Positions 36,896 through 49,876 of a DNA stretch of 64,000 bases are shown here, piece by piece. Each line of letters begins with the position of its first letter. Position 1 is the first letter of the stretch. Origin of the DNA: Musa acuminata AAA Group. Taxonomy: Eukaryota > Streptophyta > Magnoliopsida > Zingiberales > Musaceae. The notes beneath the pieces are model-generated. The model made no database searches. It saw only the letters and a list, made by a program, of their open reading frames with translations, and had not been told where the DNA came from. Where the stretch lies: positions 31,348,501 to 31,412,500 of the forward strand of contig NC_088340.1 in NCBI RefSeq assembly GCF_036884655.1, in the 5' to 3' direction. Made by a program: the position numbers and the translations under genes.

Positions 36896-39531
36896 GGATG
36901 CTGCCCTCGGCGACATTCCCTGCATAACGCCGGCGGGATGTTGTGGTGCGGCTCCTCCACCATGCCACGCCACGCCTGCTACGGGATGTTGGGGGTGTGG
37001 TTTGACCGAGGTTTGGATGGCTGTCGGGTCAAAATAAGCACAACGGAGTCGTCTAATTTTGACTCGATCGAGTCCATATACGTCGGTCGGTGTCCAAAAA
37101 TATTTACAATGAGATGAGCTAAATATTATTGGTTTTTTATACTAAATTCTGGTTTATCATTGATTAGGTCTCTAAATGATTTCTTTTCGGAGGAGAGGCC
37201 AAATGAATAGCTCTCAGTGCATTCATTGATGTTTGGAGAGGAAGGCAAGTGATTGGAGAGGTGGTAGGTGGGACCCGATAGCCTCCTGCCCTCTCATCAC
37301 TGTCAAATGTTGCTTTCTAAAGATATAGTTAGGAATATCAGTAATATTATCTCATCACTGGTCTTACCTATATTGTTTATAGGTGATTTGATTGGCAATT
37401 TAGATCATAATAGCAGTGTTGGCTAATACTGATCAATCTGGTTTTTTTTTTGGGATTATTTTTATTTAATTTTGGATTATTTTCAAACTCCGCAAAGATA
37501 TTTATCTGAAATTTCTAAAAAAAAATAGAAAAAAAAGGTTGGAGGCCTTAAAATGGAGTCTGACTTCACAAGAAAGCTAATGTGAGATTGACCGGGAACC
37601 GGCTACTGGCGGTCACATCTTTCCCTTATCAGCTCGTTCGTTTTATCAAGTCAATCGTAGCCGTCTATCTATCATGCGGACTCTGCCTTATGCGCCCATC
37701 GGATGTGGACAAGGCAAAGACGGCAAGGGACTGTGATCAAAGAGGTCGGACGGTGGATGTTTTAGTCGCATAGAGAAGACATCTACGGTTATGTTGTAAC
37801 TTGTTATGAGGACACGAACAACCCGCGACACGAAGGCATGCTTGGATCTTTAGTCGCGCAAAAACACTCGTTCTTTTGGTTTATTTACGGATAGATCCTC
37901 CGACGGGGAGGGCAAACTGGAAGTTAAGTGCAATTAAGAGGGGTACTTTGGGAAGTATAGTTCGACAAAGCCGCTATTTTAACCCCATCTCTTCCTCATC
38001 GCCCTCGCCTTCGCCTTCGCCTTCTCTTGTCTTTTCTTCTCTTTCTTCCTCTTCGCGTCTCTCGTCTCATCCTCCACAGTGACGCCTTTGTTCTCTCGGA
38101 GATTTCTTCTGCTTCTTGAATCCTCGCGGTGAAAGAGAATAGGACTGTTGTTCCGGTGAAAGGACGCCATTGATTCATGTGCGAGTCCTGAGAGGGCTAT
38201 GCGATCTGTACAAACAATCGCTTGTTGATCCGGCTCCCGGTTGGAGATGATGAGGTTTGCTGCAATCCCTCTTTCTCTCCGCTCCTTTCTCCTATTTCCT
38301 GCTCTCCGTTTACCTCTGTTTGTGTTGGTTGCGCGACGATCCTCTCATCTCGAACTGTTTCTTCCTTGCTGTCGTCGCTTGAGATCGAATTTTTTGTATA
38401 GTTGCTTCAAAGAGAGGTCGCTGAGGAGGGGAAGGCGAAGGCGGTGTAGGTGAAGAGCGCTTCTCCGGCTGGAGATTGTGCCTTTTCTGCCTGCGGGTTT
38501 CTGCCCGCCGATCGCCTCTTTCGGCTTCCTGAACGGGAAGACTCTGGGTTCAGTGCCTATCTTCTATCTCCCGGCTCTGTTGTTGGCTTCTGTAATGTAT
38601 TTTGGGATCTGAAGATTTCAGATTTGATCGCCCAATGACTCTTCCGGCGTTTTTGTCTACCCTTTCTTTTTATTTGAAGTGCCTTAGAACAGAATCGTGC
38701 TTTTTTTCTCAACATTTTGCTTTCTTGAATACTATTGTTTGGTTTTACAATCGGTTTGGAGGAGAAGCGCCTTAAGATTTCATGGTCTTTTTTTTTTTTA
38801 TCCTTGTTTCTTCTGTGGAACCCTTGGGTTTGAATTGGTTCGATTCTTTCCCTGTAGTTTTCGATGTCCTGTCTTGATGTTCTTGTGGTGGAAATCGGGA
38901 CGCAGATCGCCAATTCTGGTTCCTGCTTTTGATGTTCTTGTGGTAGGAACTGCGAGTCAGATCGCCAATTCGAGTTGACGCAAACCTCTGTTTTCGATTT
39001 GACCTCTGCTTTCTGGCTACAAGTCCTGTTTCACTGGAATTAGCCGAAGGTCTCGTCCCAGATCGTCTAAATCTACCGGATCTACGCCTTTGTCAAATTG
39101 CTTATGCCTATCCACGTGATGAGTTTGTCTTCCTAGTTTCATCTGGAGATTACTTGGGTTCGGAATCCCTTTTCTGTTGCCTCGGCTTTGGTATTGCAGG
39201 AGATCAAGAGCTTCTTTGTTTCTCCCTATCGTGTTTCCTCTTCTTCTCTGTTATGGACTCGGAATGGATTTGCTCTATACCACATGTCGATCCAGAAAAC
39301 CGACCCAGCACAAATTTCCAAATTTTTGCTGCTATCCAAGCTAAAGTTTTGGTCTTAAGCTCTCTGTATTCATGGATCTGCAGTTTTTAGGCTGCTTCTT
39401 TCAGTAAACAACTATTTTCGATGCCTGATACCTCAGATTTCTGCCTATTAATCCTCATCTTTGAGTTTTGATATGGTCGCTTGATATGATCCATTGAGAT
39501 TTGAAGGTACCAGGCAGCTATTGACCTTAAC
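36896..39531. other. Intergenic region and probable leader of the DUF1639 gene
   Basis: Positions 36896-37900 look intergenic with no supported gene. From about 37980 the DNA becomes CT-rich with many short open frames, typical of a long 5' leader with upstream ATGs or leader introns. A TATTTTAA sequence near 37975 could be a TATA element. The acceptor-like TACCAG at 39507-39512 may end a leader intron just before the ATG at 39532. Confidence 0.4.
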
Positions 39532-41806
39532 ATGCCGTCTTTGTTCCACAGATACCAGAGAGTTAGCCCGGACATCCTCCCCCTCGGCAATGGAAGGAAG
39601 CCGATCCTGAGAACATGGAAAGAAGACGACGCCGACCACGGCAGCAGAAGCACTAGCCACTCCCCTCTCGAAGCCAAACCCATAAGAGCGAGATCGGTGT
39701 CCGGATCGGCCGGCCCATCCCCAACCCGAGACCACCAGTTCCCTCGCACCTCCTTCCCCTCAGATTCCCCTACCTCAGCGGCGCACTCGGAGAGCCAACC
39801 GCCGCCCCCTTCCGCTTCCGCCAAGTCTTATAGCCGGCACCATGAGACCATCAACGGGGTCGGCTGCGACGTCATACTGCAGTGGGGACACAACAAGCGG
39901 TCCCGCGGGCCGAGGGCGGAGAGCCGGGCGTCGGGCGACGAGACCTCCTCCCACTCGAAGCAGATGCTCAAGGTTCCTCGCCGATCGGCGGCGGCGGCGA
40001 TGCCCCCTCCGCACTTTGCCGGCTCGTACGCCAGGGGAGCCCATCTGAGGTCGTCTGTTCCCGTCCGTGAAGCCAACAAGTATACGCTCTCTCTCTCTCT
40101 CTCATATGTTGGTAATCTTTTGGGTTGTTTTAGCAGCGTAGCTTTCTCTTTTCTCTTTTTGCCACTAGGATTTTATTTTAAGAAATTTATCCGCTTTCCC
40201 CTATTCAAAACCCAAGAAGAGATGTGTTTCCTGTCAGATCGCAAGGCCAAAGATATGGTGCGAGTCCTTTGATATTTTTCTGGTTTGTTGACGTATCGTA
40301 GTTCTTGCGGCTCCCCTTGGTATGTGAGATTCTTGAGTGATGATATCTCCTTGCTTTACATTTTATCTTGCTAGCATCTGGAGTTGCTTTATAGATAGAG
40401 CACTAGTCATTGCCTTCCTGTCCTGTCGCCCCCGGCACAGGCTGCCAATCGATGATACCAAACCCGCCCACATGCCTCATGTCCATATGCTGCCACAAAA
40501 CCATCCCTCTCATCGCTCTGTGTTATTTTTATCCGGTCAATAAGGAACACCCATCCGCTCATCTGTCCATAACTTTTTTTTTTTTTTGTGTGTGTGTTTA
40601 TGCTCTATTTTGTTTTATTTTTAGGCGTATAAGTTGGTCTTTTCCATTATTTTCTTTGTCATAAAGGCATCCTTTCGCTTTACGCCGCTATAAATACCAC
40701 TTGGACATTTATTTTTTTTTCATTTATAGCAGGGAACAGTTGGAGCCTCTCCACCTACCATTCATTTCTTGTTACCCTTCTTGAGTTCCTTTTTGCCCTT
40801 TTTCTCTGGCCATGATCAGGGGCGTCGAAGAGCGATCGGGCGGCACAGCTCGATCCGATAAGCGATCGCCTTCTTCCCCACCGAATAAGGTTCTGAGGTC
40901 CGCCGCCGACGGCTCCATGAATCCGCCGGAACCGAAGCGTCAGCCCTCGGATCAGGAAGCTGCTTCCCCGGTGGGGGCCGCCGCGATCGGGGAGAAGCTG
41001 AACCTGGACCAGTTCGAGTGGCCCAAGATCTTCATATCCCTCTCGCGCAAGGAGAAGGAGGACGACTTCCTAGCCATGAAGGGCACCAAGCTGCCCCAAC
41101 GCCCCAAGAAGCGGGCCAAGAACATCGACAAGACTCTTCAGGTATTAAAAAAAACCCCATCTGTCGATCCGGTTCTTGCATCTTGTTTTGTAAAGACATC
41201 AATAATCATAAATTAACTTTTGGGTGGGTGCAGTTTTGTTTTCCAGGAATGTGGCTGTCGGATTTGACGAGGGGACGGTATGAAGTGCGGGAGAAGAAAT
41301 GCGCTAAGAAGGTATTCTTCCCCACGCATCCCGGATTCTCTCCCCCCTCCTCCTCCTCCTCTTGCCCTCCGTATTTCTGTCCATCACCAACAAATCGACC
41401 TAATCTTCTTCGACTTCTTGGTTTTTTCCTATTTTTTATGTGTCTATTTTATTTATTTTGTTGACGCATCCCATCCATCATGGCATCCGAGAAGGTGGAT
41501 CATAAAACATGCATGACGCCAACCAATCCCCAGTTTTTGGCCCTCGAGAGAAGGGAGTGGGTTGAAAAATGCATCGGTCCCTTTTCCCTATCTTCACGTG
41601 GGTCCCTGACACCCATCACAGTGACCGCCTTGATGGTCCCAAATTAATGCGGCCTCGCCTTTCTCTGATCCCACTTGTGGCGTTTGGCTTCCTCCTCTAC
41701 TTTCCGTGACATAATTTAATTCTTGTGCCGATGATGCAGTTGTTGCTTTGTGCAGAGGCGGAGGGGATTGAAGGGGATGGAGAGCATGGAGAGCGACTCC
41801 GAGTGA
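39532..41806 (+). CDS. DUF1639 family protein
   Basis: This plant-specific family has no established biochemical function. Four exons were read: 39532-40079, 40820-41141, 41234-41311 and 41756-41806, giving 332 residues. All junctions are GT-AG and in phase. The N-terminus has YQRVSPDILPLGNGRKP, then a long Ser/Pro-rich disordered region containing GCDVILQWGHNKRSR. The DUF1639 domain spans the exon 2-3 border: FEWPKIFISLSRKEKEDDFL, MKGTKLPQRPKKRAKNIDKT, then PGMWLSDLTRGRYEVREKK. The end RRRGLKGMESMESDSE is the family's usual basic/acidic tail, which confirms the short last exon. It has a nuclear-like basic patch (RPKKRAK). The ATG at 39532 is the first that fits; leader exons are unresolved. 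Confidence 0.9.
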
Positions 41807-42616
41807 ATGCGGTCGAGGCATGCATGGATGCAGCTCCAGGTCGCGTTGATCTCTTCTTCCTCCTCACGCTCCGTCGTGTCGTTGGTGTCGGGAGTTCTTT
41901 GTTTCTCACGCTGGTTTTGGGGAGCGTTTGTAACCCTCCGTGCATCCTCTGAGCCCTTGTACAGATCCGCAGCTGGCATTAATGGAGAAAAAAAAAGTCA
42001 ATTCGATCAAACCGATACTGATCGTTTTTGGATCTGATATGTGGGTGACTAGCCTTGTTTTCTCATCCTTGGCAACGGTGGCGCATCAGAAGCCGCAATA
42101 CATGGCGCGATCCGCCGTGGTGGACGGCGCAGGGTTCAGCGGCACATACGATGACGACGGTTAAGACTGCTAAGCGACGGGGTCCAGCCTCGCAAATGCC
42201 GAGTGGGTGCTCGGCCACCGGCGCATTTTCGGTTCTCCCACTTGGCTTTTGGTGGGTCCGACTCACATGTACAGAGAAGCCACAAAGAAAAGAGTGCGAA
42301 GGACCCAATTATAAATGGAATCTTTTGTTCGGGTCGGGTGCCAAACAACAGGCAGCAATCATCTACGGCTACATGGAGGTGATGGCTCGGAACGGGTGGG
42401 TCCCGACGCTGGAGCCCGTTGGCTACCGGGAACCTACAAAGGTGTGTCTTCTCTGGGCACCCAACGCATACTTACCGTGTTGAGGGGGAGAGAGAGAGAG
42501 AGAGGACGACCTAAAGGACGACAGAATAGCCACGAACAAAACCAGAATCGCGAGGTCTGACCCTCTTCCCATTTCTTTCACTTTCCAAACATTTTTCGAT
42601 CGCCTCGGGATGATGA

Positions 42617-42647
<31 letters not shown>

Positions 42648-42918
42648 TTTTTGCGATCCACTCCTCTCGTATCGTTCTTGCGCTTGTGGGTGGATCTTGC
42701 TTGCTGGGCGCTAGTTTTAGGTTCTCCGTCGAGAGCTCGATTGATCTTGAGCTGTTGCTTCCTTTGGGTTCCTGCAAGCGTGGTTTTGTCGGTGTTTGAT
42801 TCTTGAGAAAAAGATGAGATACCGTAATGTGCACAAGAGTCGAAGCACAGTTTTGGATCTTGATCTAGTTGTTGTCGCTTCGGAGGAGTCGACAATTCTT
42901 GATGGGAGTTCAGGATGC

Positions 42919-42958
<40 letters not shown>

Positions 42959-43987
42959 GACGAAAATTAAATTTAAATCTGACGGTTAAAATATTTACCA
43001 ACAAAGTTAACCATCTTTTATATCATTCTATATCATATTAATTGATGACGTAGCATAATGATTATGAATATATATATATATATATACACACACTAGTATT
43101 TATTTATTTTGGTCAAGCACTAGGTCAACGTGAGTGATTGGGCCGCCTCCGTTTCCTTTCTTTCACATATAAGACAGATCGGCGGTGAAGGGGGCTGGTG
43201 CTCGATCGCTGGTCGAGTACCACAGAGAAGGGGAGTTCTTGCTGGGGAGCTCGTGCTCGATCGCTTGTTTCCCTCTGAACCCTAATTCTTGGAGCCAAAC
43301 CTCGTCCCTGTGATCCCCCTGTCTGCGGTGGATAGATATAAGGCGAGTTCTCTTCTCCCTTGCTCCATCTGTATTGGTGCAGCTCGCTGATTTCTCGATA
43401 CATGTTACTTTCTTTCGGCATCCGCAATCTTCGATCCTCAACTAATTTACCCGTACCACGCGTCGACGATGTCGCTGTAGTTTAGGTTATCTCTTCTTGC
43501 GCTTTCTTTCTTAATTGGTGGAGGATTGCGTTTCTTCTTTTATTTGTTGACTTTGTTGCCTTGGTTTGCGTCTTTATGACGCTGGAGGGAATTTTGTAGC
43601 ACATGTGGAGATGGTTTTGATCTTGTGACAGCTGCAGACTGTCGTAGTATCCCCAAAACACTCTTTTGTTTCGTCTTATTCTGTAGACTGTCGCAACCCT
43701 TGGTAGCAGAGCAAGATGCTGCTTGACTATAACCTTTTAATGGCATTGATCTTTAGCATGACAGTCATTTTTGCCATCCCTTCCTTCTCTTACATATATT
43801 CCCTATTGTTCAAGTTGATAATTGATAAATGTCCACAAATTGACTCTAAGATTTCTGGGTAATCGTTGCTGAATCGATTTTGTTTTGTAGAATGTACAAT
43901 TTGGAAGACATTACATTGGTCAGTTGTAAGGTCTTTTTCTTGGATTCTTTTGCTGTTCTCTGACGAGTCGACAATAATTACGTGCAG
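41807..43987. other. 3' flank of the DUF1639 gene, microsatellites and possible promoter
   Basis: It contains (GAC)n at 42613-42645, (TA)n at 42920-42952 and 43068-43086, and a GAGA run near 42489. A TATATAAG near 43166-43173 followed by a CT-rich leader suggests a promoter for the 43988 exon, but I could not find a coding first exon. Other open frames are repeat-driven. Confidence 0.4.
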
Positions 43988-44194
43988 GATAAGGTGGTAA
44001 CCAAGCAGAGGCCACAGACGTTGGATGCACTTTTTGCAGATATGAAGCAGCAGAGGATGAGGTTGATGACCCAGCAAGCATATCGTGGTAATGGCCATCA
44101 ACCTGCACAAAAGCGAAATGGCCTGCACCAACATCGTGGCAGAGGCAGATCACCAAGTGGCTTCACGCAACAGTGTGGCAACTTCAGTAAATGA
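43988..44194 (+). CDS. Orphan exon, unknown basic Gln/Arg-rich protein
   Basis: A CAG acceptor at 43985-43987 opens a 68-codon frame ending at a TGA at 44194. It encodes DKVVTKQRPQTLDALFADMK, then QQRMRLMTQQA and a Gly/Arg-rich tail with HRGRGRSPSG. The pattern (short TLD-LF-x-MK-x-QRM block followed by RG-rich sequence) resembles the C-terminal part of plant RNA-binding or mRNA-export proteins, but I cannot name the family. No upstream coding exon was found, so this could be the last exon of a larger gene or a pseudogene fragment. Confidence 0.4.
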   Translation, partial: DKVVTKQRPQTLDALFADMKQQRMRLMTQQAYRGNGHQPAQKRNGLHQHRGRGRSPSGFTQQCGNFSK

Positions 44195-46943
44195 TACCTA
44201 CTCGTGTTTCTCTTATCTGCTTATGCATATTAATAATGTCCACGTTTCTCTCATTCTGGAACTTCAGCTGGTTAGACAGTGTGTAAGGAGGATCCATCCT
44301 GTTCTATCTCCAACTTCACTTGTCTTTTCGTGAGTAATTGATATCTGCTTGCACTTGCTGTTATGTGGACGGTTCTACTGTTTGATGATGTCTATACCAG
44401 TCTAACTCTGTGACATTGTTGCTGGGTACAGTAATGCATCGAAGCAACCGAGCAAGAAGTATCACTAAGAGGTTCTTCCGTCTTCACAAACCTTCCTCGT
44501 ACCTTCGGTTGGCTATCTGCAAGAGCCTCCCTGCGAGCATACTGCAAAACACCAGACTTGCATCACTTTGCAGAACTTGCGGTCTGGTTGAAAAATGCAA
44601 GTTAAAATTAGCACAAGGATGGAACAAACATGGACTTGTATGCGTCTTATCATCCCCTTTTTTGAAGTATCACTAATAGTTGCTTTTTCGATAGATCTAG
44701 CTAAAAATGTTTAGAAAAGAGAAAATATGGAACTTGGTGATAAAAATCACAAGTATCATTTCTTGGCAGTTGCTTTATCAGCAGCAACAGAGGTTCAGAA
44801 GTTTTATGGATCAGTCACTGTTCTTAAGACTTTGTTTCCATAAGAAAGAAACTATGCGGGGAACACAAGGAGAAAGAAAAGAAATCAGGTACTCTTCTTC
44901 TCCCTGTACCTGGAAAATATTTGCTGTCACTCTTCAATCTTAAGATCACCGATGGTTAGGAACTTCTCAATGGAAGAACATTGGCTGTTGTCTTCCCTGT
45001 CCTCGTGCTTTTCTTGCTAAGATTCTGCCATAAAAGCTCAATAATTGGAGAAGTTCCCGAAGGTATGAAAGTCTACTTGTATGGATCTTTATGATGGCAC
45101 CGGTGTAACTATCTAAACAAACCTCGGATTAGCATTTAGATGTTGCCAATGATTATTAGAACTATTTGAAATGCAGAATCTTAATCATTTCCACTAAGTG
45201 CTTAAGCTGGAAGAAGTGATGGCCAAGACAAGAAGAGAATGGCTTGAAGAACTTCAACTACCGTAAGAAAAGGAAGAGAAAAAGGCAGATTTAATACACT
45301 GGAAAGCAGATCATGAAGGAAAAGGTAGACATATGCTGTCTTCCAATTGGACCAAAGGATCCAGATTCTTCCTCTGACGTGGCTGAGTGAGGCCGATGGC
45401 TTCACCTGTTTCCCGCCTGATGACCTGAAAAAGATGGTATCCAAAAATGGTGGGGACGAGGTATCTGTTAATTCAATCAAAATATTTATCATGATATCAG
45501 TATATATTGTGAGTTTGAATTTCATATTTGTCTCTATTTATTCTGTTTGATATTTAATCAATATTTGTATAATATCCTATCCTTTTATCTAACTAGTTTA
45601 TGTCATGTACTTGGATTTAGTTTCACATGTCAGAAAGGATGGATGTTTAAAGTTCATAAATATATTAGATTCTTCTCTAACCACTAAATCTTTAATAAAG
45701 ATCTTGATTGGATAATCATAAATCTCAAAAGCTTTCCGATAACCCAATTAAAATATTTATTAGTATCATATCTTAGGAGTTCCAATGCAGATTTTGATGG
45801 GGATCAAATGGCTGTTCATGTACCTTTTATCTTTGGTAGTTCAAGCTGAGGCTTGTTCTCTTTTCTGCAGATATTGTGGACTCTATTTCCATACAAACTC
45901 AAGATATGCTTTTCAAACTCTATTTATTGACAATCGGGTATCATCGAGGAATTTGTGCAAATCTATTGTAAATGCTGGTTGATCCCCGGAGTTATAAATG
46001 GAAAGATTTTACGATATCATTTGTTATTTTTTTTTAATTTTTCTTTATTAAGTTACTAAATAAAGGGAAAATTTTGATGAGCATGGTAGGTTGGTCAATG
46101 GCAAAAAGGAAGAGGGAAAAGGACATGAACTCGAAGCAGGGAAAGGAGAGGAGAATAGGAGTGGGAATCTAACAGATCAATCCACTTGTAAGAGAGTTGT
46201 GAAGAGTGTGAGTTGCAATGGGATTGGAAGCTTAACAAAGGACAACACCTCCAAAACCCAAACATGAATGAATAGTTGGGAGGTGTGTGGGTTGTGATGA
46301 GGTTGACAGCTTGACAAAGAGAACTTGTGCTTTTGATTGAGGTTGTGCTCTAATTGAGGTTGTGCTTTTGATTCCAAAACTGGCTTTTAATGGTCTCCCT
46401 TCTTTCTACCTCTGCAGCCTTCCCTGCCATTACTTTGTTCCTCTTATTTCTTCTGCCTGTTGATGCGTATCCACCATTGATGGCACCAACTCAGGTATGC
46501 TTGTACCATTGTACTTGTGCCCATCTCTTTAATCAAGCAAACACTGTAAAGAAACATGTCTACACTAGTGTCTAAATAAAATGGATATCAAGAATAATTT
46601 AATTGATTTATAGGATTAGAATAATTTATTATACTTAAAATATATTTAAGTATTTTAAATCAATGAGCATTTGCCTTTCATCTCTATCTTTGTTGTCGTG
46701 AAGATTTATTATTTTCATGAGATGATATGACACATGCATTACAAATTAGACCTTTGCATGCCCAAAAGAGAATGTAATGCTGTGATGAGAATTAAAACCT
46801 TGCAGATGTACTACTTTTTCTTGCCATAAAACCAAGACATACTGAAGAACAATTCTTACGAGTCACACAACAGCTTATTACAAATTGAAGAACTGATGGA
46901 TCATATAGCCAAGTCTCATTTCTTCGTGTGTATGCCTTCCAGG
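44195..46943. other. Intergenic DNA with a plastid-derived fragment
   Basis: Apart from the rpoC1-like fragment at about 45778-45966, I see only AT-rich DNA, short open frames and no transposon ends. Positions 46190-46380 have internal GGTTGTG-type repetition. Part of 44195-44650 may be 3' UTR or further exons of the orphan-exon gene. Confidence 0.4.
45778..45966 (+). pseudogene. rpoC1: Nuclear plastid DNA fragment (rpoC1, RNA polymerase beta' subunit)
   Basis: The text CNADFDGDQMAVHVP is the metal-binding motif region of RNA polymerase beta', and the flanking DNA follows plastid rpoC1: TCCAATGCAGATTTTGATGG at the start and ATCGAGGAATTTGTGCAAAT near the end. The middle lacks several dozen bases and has frameshifts. 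The fragment is about 190 bp, has no neighbouring plastid genes and is not expressed as a polymerase. Confidence 0.8.
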
Positions 46944-47508
46944 TTATGTTCTTCTCGGAAGTGCTTCCTTGATGAGCTCGAGGCTGTCAGCAAAGTCATC
47001 CAAGAGCTGGTGAGGGTCAGGTATGGCCAATTCATCCACTGCCAGAACTACTTTCATGGTGTTCATGTAACTCATAAGAGTAACTGTGAGTGCCTGCCGA
47101 AATGTTTCTAATGGTGAAGATGTCTACATTGTGGATAAGTTACCTGATCAAAAATTATATAGCATGTAAAAGTAATGCAACGACTGCCTGTAAAAACAGA
47201 TGCAGTTTGCATGAAATGAGAATTGAAAGAGAGCTAAAAACTATTTATGTGGGGGCAGATAGAAAGAGAGCTAAAGAATTATCACATTGATGAGAATTGA
47301 AAGAGTCGGATTAACAAGGTTAAGTTTGATTCATAACTTAAAGTTTTTAGATTGGCTTGATATCCAATCTAATGATATAGATTAGCAGCCTTGACCAAAA
47401 TTATAAATTTTGGGAGTCCTATCAAATTAGAAACATTATGAATAAAAATAAAGAGATTATGCCTTCTTTAGTATTCTTCTTTCTCTATGAATTATTGAAG
47501 TATATTTC

Positions 47509-47558
<50 letters not shown>

Positions 47559-49876
47559 CAGTTTTTTCAACAAAATTGCTCCACAAATTGCCAACTTTTT
47601 TTCTTTTCCAAACAGAGAAAATAATTGTCCATATTGCATAATTTTTTGTTCAATTTAACAAAATTTACTAACCAATTAGCACATTGATTTCTACACATAT
47701 AATGGTTTATGCTTAGCAAAAACAAAGAGAAAAATCTAACATAGGCAGAACATATTAAAGTAGATTAAATAGGGGCACACATGCTCTCAGCATCACAAAT
47801 TACCAGCTTAAATAAAGAAGGTTGGAATAGCAAGGGAATTCCATGAACAGTGAGTGAGAGGAAGTTCTTGAAAGAGGCACTCACATGTGGGTGTCCACAA
47901 ACAGTAGGAGCAAGATAAACCATTGGATGACCATAGAATTCAATTTCTTCTATTGGCCCTACAATATTTGAGAATGACAATGTGGTGTTTGAAAGCACTC
48001 TATGAGAGAGAGCAGCTGCTGCCTGCATTTTGGAAATGGCATCACCATGAGAAACAAACCATTCATTTTTTTCTCTCCACAAAATACTAGTAATCTTTTC
48101 CAATCAACCTAACATAATATATATAACATATATTTTGTCCACCACAACATATAACCTCCTATTTTTCCAACAATAAGTATATGTTAATTATAATTTATAT
48201 CTTTATCATGCACATTATATCTTTATATCAATTTTCTTTTCAATAAATCTTACTGCAACCAACACTGTATCTGTGATTAAACAGCAGATATCAAGCTCAC
48301 ACCTTAAACCCACAGTATTTGAAGACGACAGCACCGCTGCGGTACGTGAAGAGTGCCTCCATGGAGTTCTTCTTCCTATCAGCCATCGACTTACCCTTGC
48401 GAACGTAGTCAAGCGGGTCTTTGTACAGCGCTACAGGAAATGGCAGAAGGAGATAGCCGAGCAGATTGCCCCACTTGTCTCCGCTCGTGTTCCCCTCCTC
48501 CATCACCCCCGCCAGTGCCTGCTTATACGTTCAACGCAGTTGTTAGAGCAGCTAGAGAGATCTTATTCCGTCCATTGCCTCCGAGAAATACTTACATGGA
48601 TCGTCGGCGTCGGCCGCATGTTCACGAGCAGGGTCGATCGCATCCTGATATTTTCCGGCAACTGTTGTCCGCTCTCGCCTGAAGAATCGGCGTAAAGCTC
48701 TTCAAGAACTGAGCTGACAGTAGTAGAAGATGATGGAGCGTGTGCAGCGTGGAGATCTTACCATATTTTCTACTGAGATAACAAGACAAACTGGCGGATG
48801 TCACGCCGACCAGGACGTCGTTTATTGTCTGTGAAGATGTGTTGATGCGTCAGGAGGAATCGTTCCGGTGAATAAGAAAAGAAGGGGGGAAGGAGGAAGA
48901 AGACGAGCTTACGCAATGCATGGCGTTCTTGATGGCCTTGACGTCGTGCAGACTGATGGTGCGGTGCACGAACCGCTTGGGGTGGAACTCGGTGCCCTCT
49001 GCGCCCTTGAACGGGGTCGGGGTGTCCTTCAAGAAGATGGAAGTGGCGACGAAGTAGGCGACGTCGACGAGCGTGTTCCACACGAGCACCAGAGTGACCC
49101 AGAGCCGGCGGAGGAGAGCGAGGGGGCGGAGAGCCCGCGGAGGGGAGCGCGGCGGCCGGTGGGGTCCGGGGAGGGACGGGAGGGCGTCGGGGTCGGACGT
49201 CTTGCGGAAGCAGGCGAGGAGGAGGGACATGAGGGAGGCGCCGTCGCCGAGGGAGTGGTGAACGCGGAAGACGGCGACGGCGGCGGCCTCGGAGGTGGGG
49301 AAGTTGAGGATGTGGAATTCCCACATGGGGCGGGAGGCGTCCATGGTGGACCGGCCAAGGGAGGCCACGTAGTCCTCCAGGAGGCGGTCCGCGGCGGAGG
49401 TGTCGCCGCCATTGGGGTGCAGGTCCGGGATCACCAGGTGCTTCTCTACCTCCACGTCGGTCCGCACCCACCTCGCCTTCTTCCCCCCCGTCTCGTCCAA
49501 AACCTGTCACGTTGAGAGCTCTCAGTTGCTTCATGGAACACTAAGCTGGCGTCCAAAACCAGTTTCGTAGAACCTGAATGCTGCAGAAGCGGGGGTGACG
49601 GGCGAGCGTCGCCCGGATGCCGGCCTTGAGCACGTCGATGTCGATCTCCTTACCGCTCCCCATGATAGCGATGATGTGGCAATTGAAATGGGGCGCGTGG
49701 AAGAGCCTCGCCGCCGGGCTCATTGGCTCCTCCTCCTCCTCCTCCATCATCTCACCAATATTCTTCTCCCTACCTTCTCTTCTTCTTCCTCCACTCTCCT
49801 CCTCCTCTATCCCACCTCTTCCGGTCCTTATCCCAGCCGGTCTCCTCCTCAACTCCATACCCCCCGCCGAATCCAT
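46944..49876 (-). CDS. WSD: WSD1-like wax ester synthase / diacylglycerol O-acyltransferase
   Basis: WSD enzymes join a fatty alcohol and acyl-CoA to make wax esters for the cuticle, acting in the endoplasmic reticulum. Seven minus-strand exons were read: 49574-49876, 48913-49503, 48762-48828, 48596-48708, 48303-48518, 47885-48022 and 46944-47093. They give 525 residues with GT-AG borders and matching phases. The acyltransferase motif HHxxxDG is intact as HHSLGDG (residues 183-189). Other family text: MSPAARLFH near the start, TINDVLVGVTSASLS (exon 3), MRSTLLVNMRPTP (exon 4), TTLSFSNIVGPIEEIEFYGH (exon 6) and IPDPHQLLDDFADSLELIKE (exon 7). The N-terminus is about 40 residues longer than usual and very Glu/Arg-rich; a later ATG (for example Met7) is possible. 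The last intron (47094-47884) carries a (TTA)n run. Confidence 0.93.
47510..47560. repeat. (TTA)n microsatellite in the last WSD intron
   Basis: About 17 TTA/ATT units in a row. It creates poly-Leu and poly-Ile open frames on the two strands, which are not genes. Confidence 0.9.

Noticed and set aside
42511..43041. Open frames over (GAC)n and (TA)n runs
   Set aside because: Low-complexity repeats; no splice signals or conserved pattern.
48868..49515. Long plus-strand open frame (215 codons) over the WSD second exon
   Set aside because: It is the complement of a GC-rich coding exon of the WSD gene; its composition is Gly/Glu/Val-rich without domain signal.
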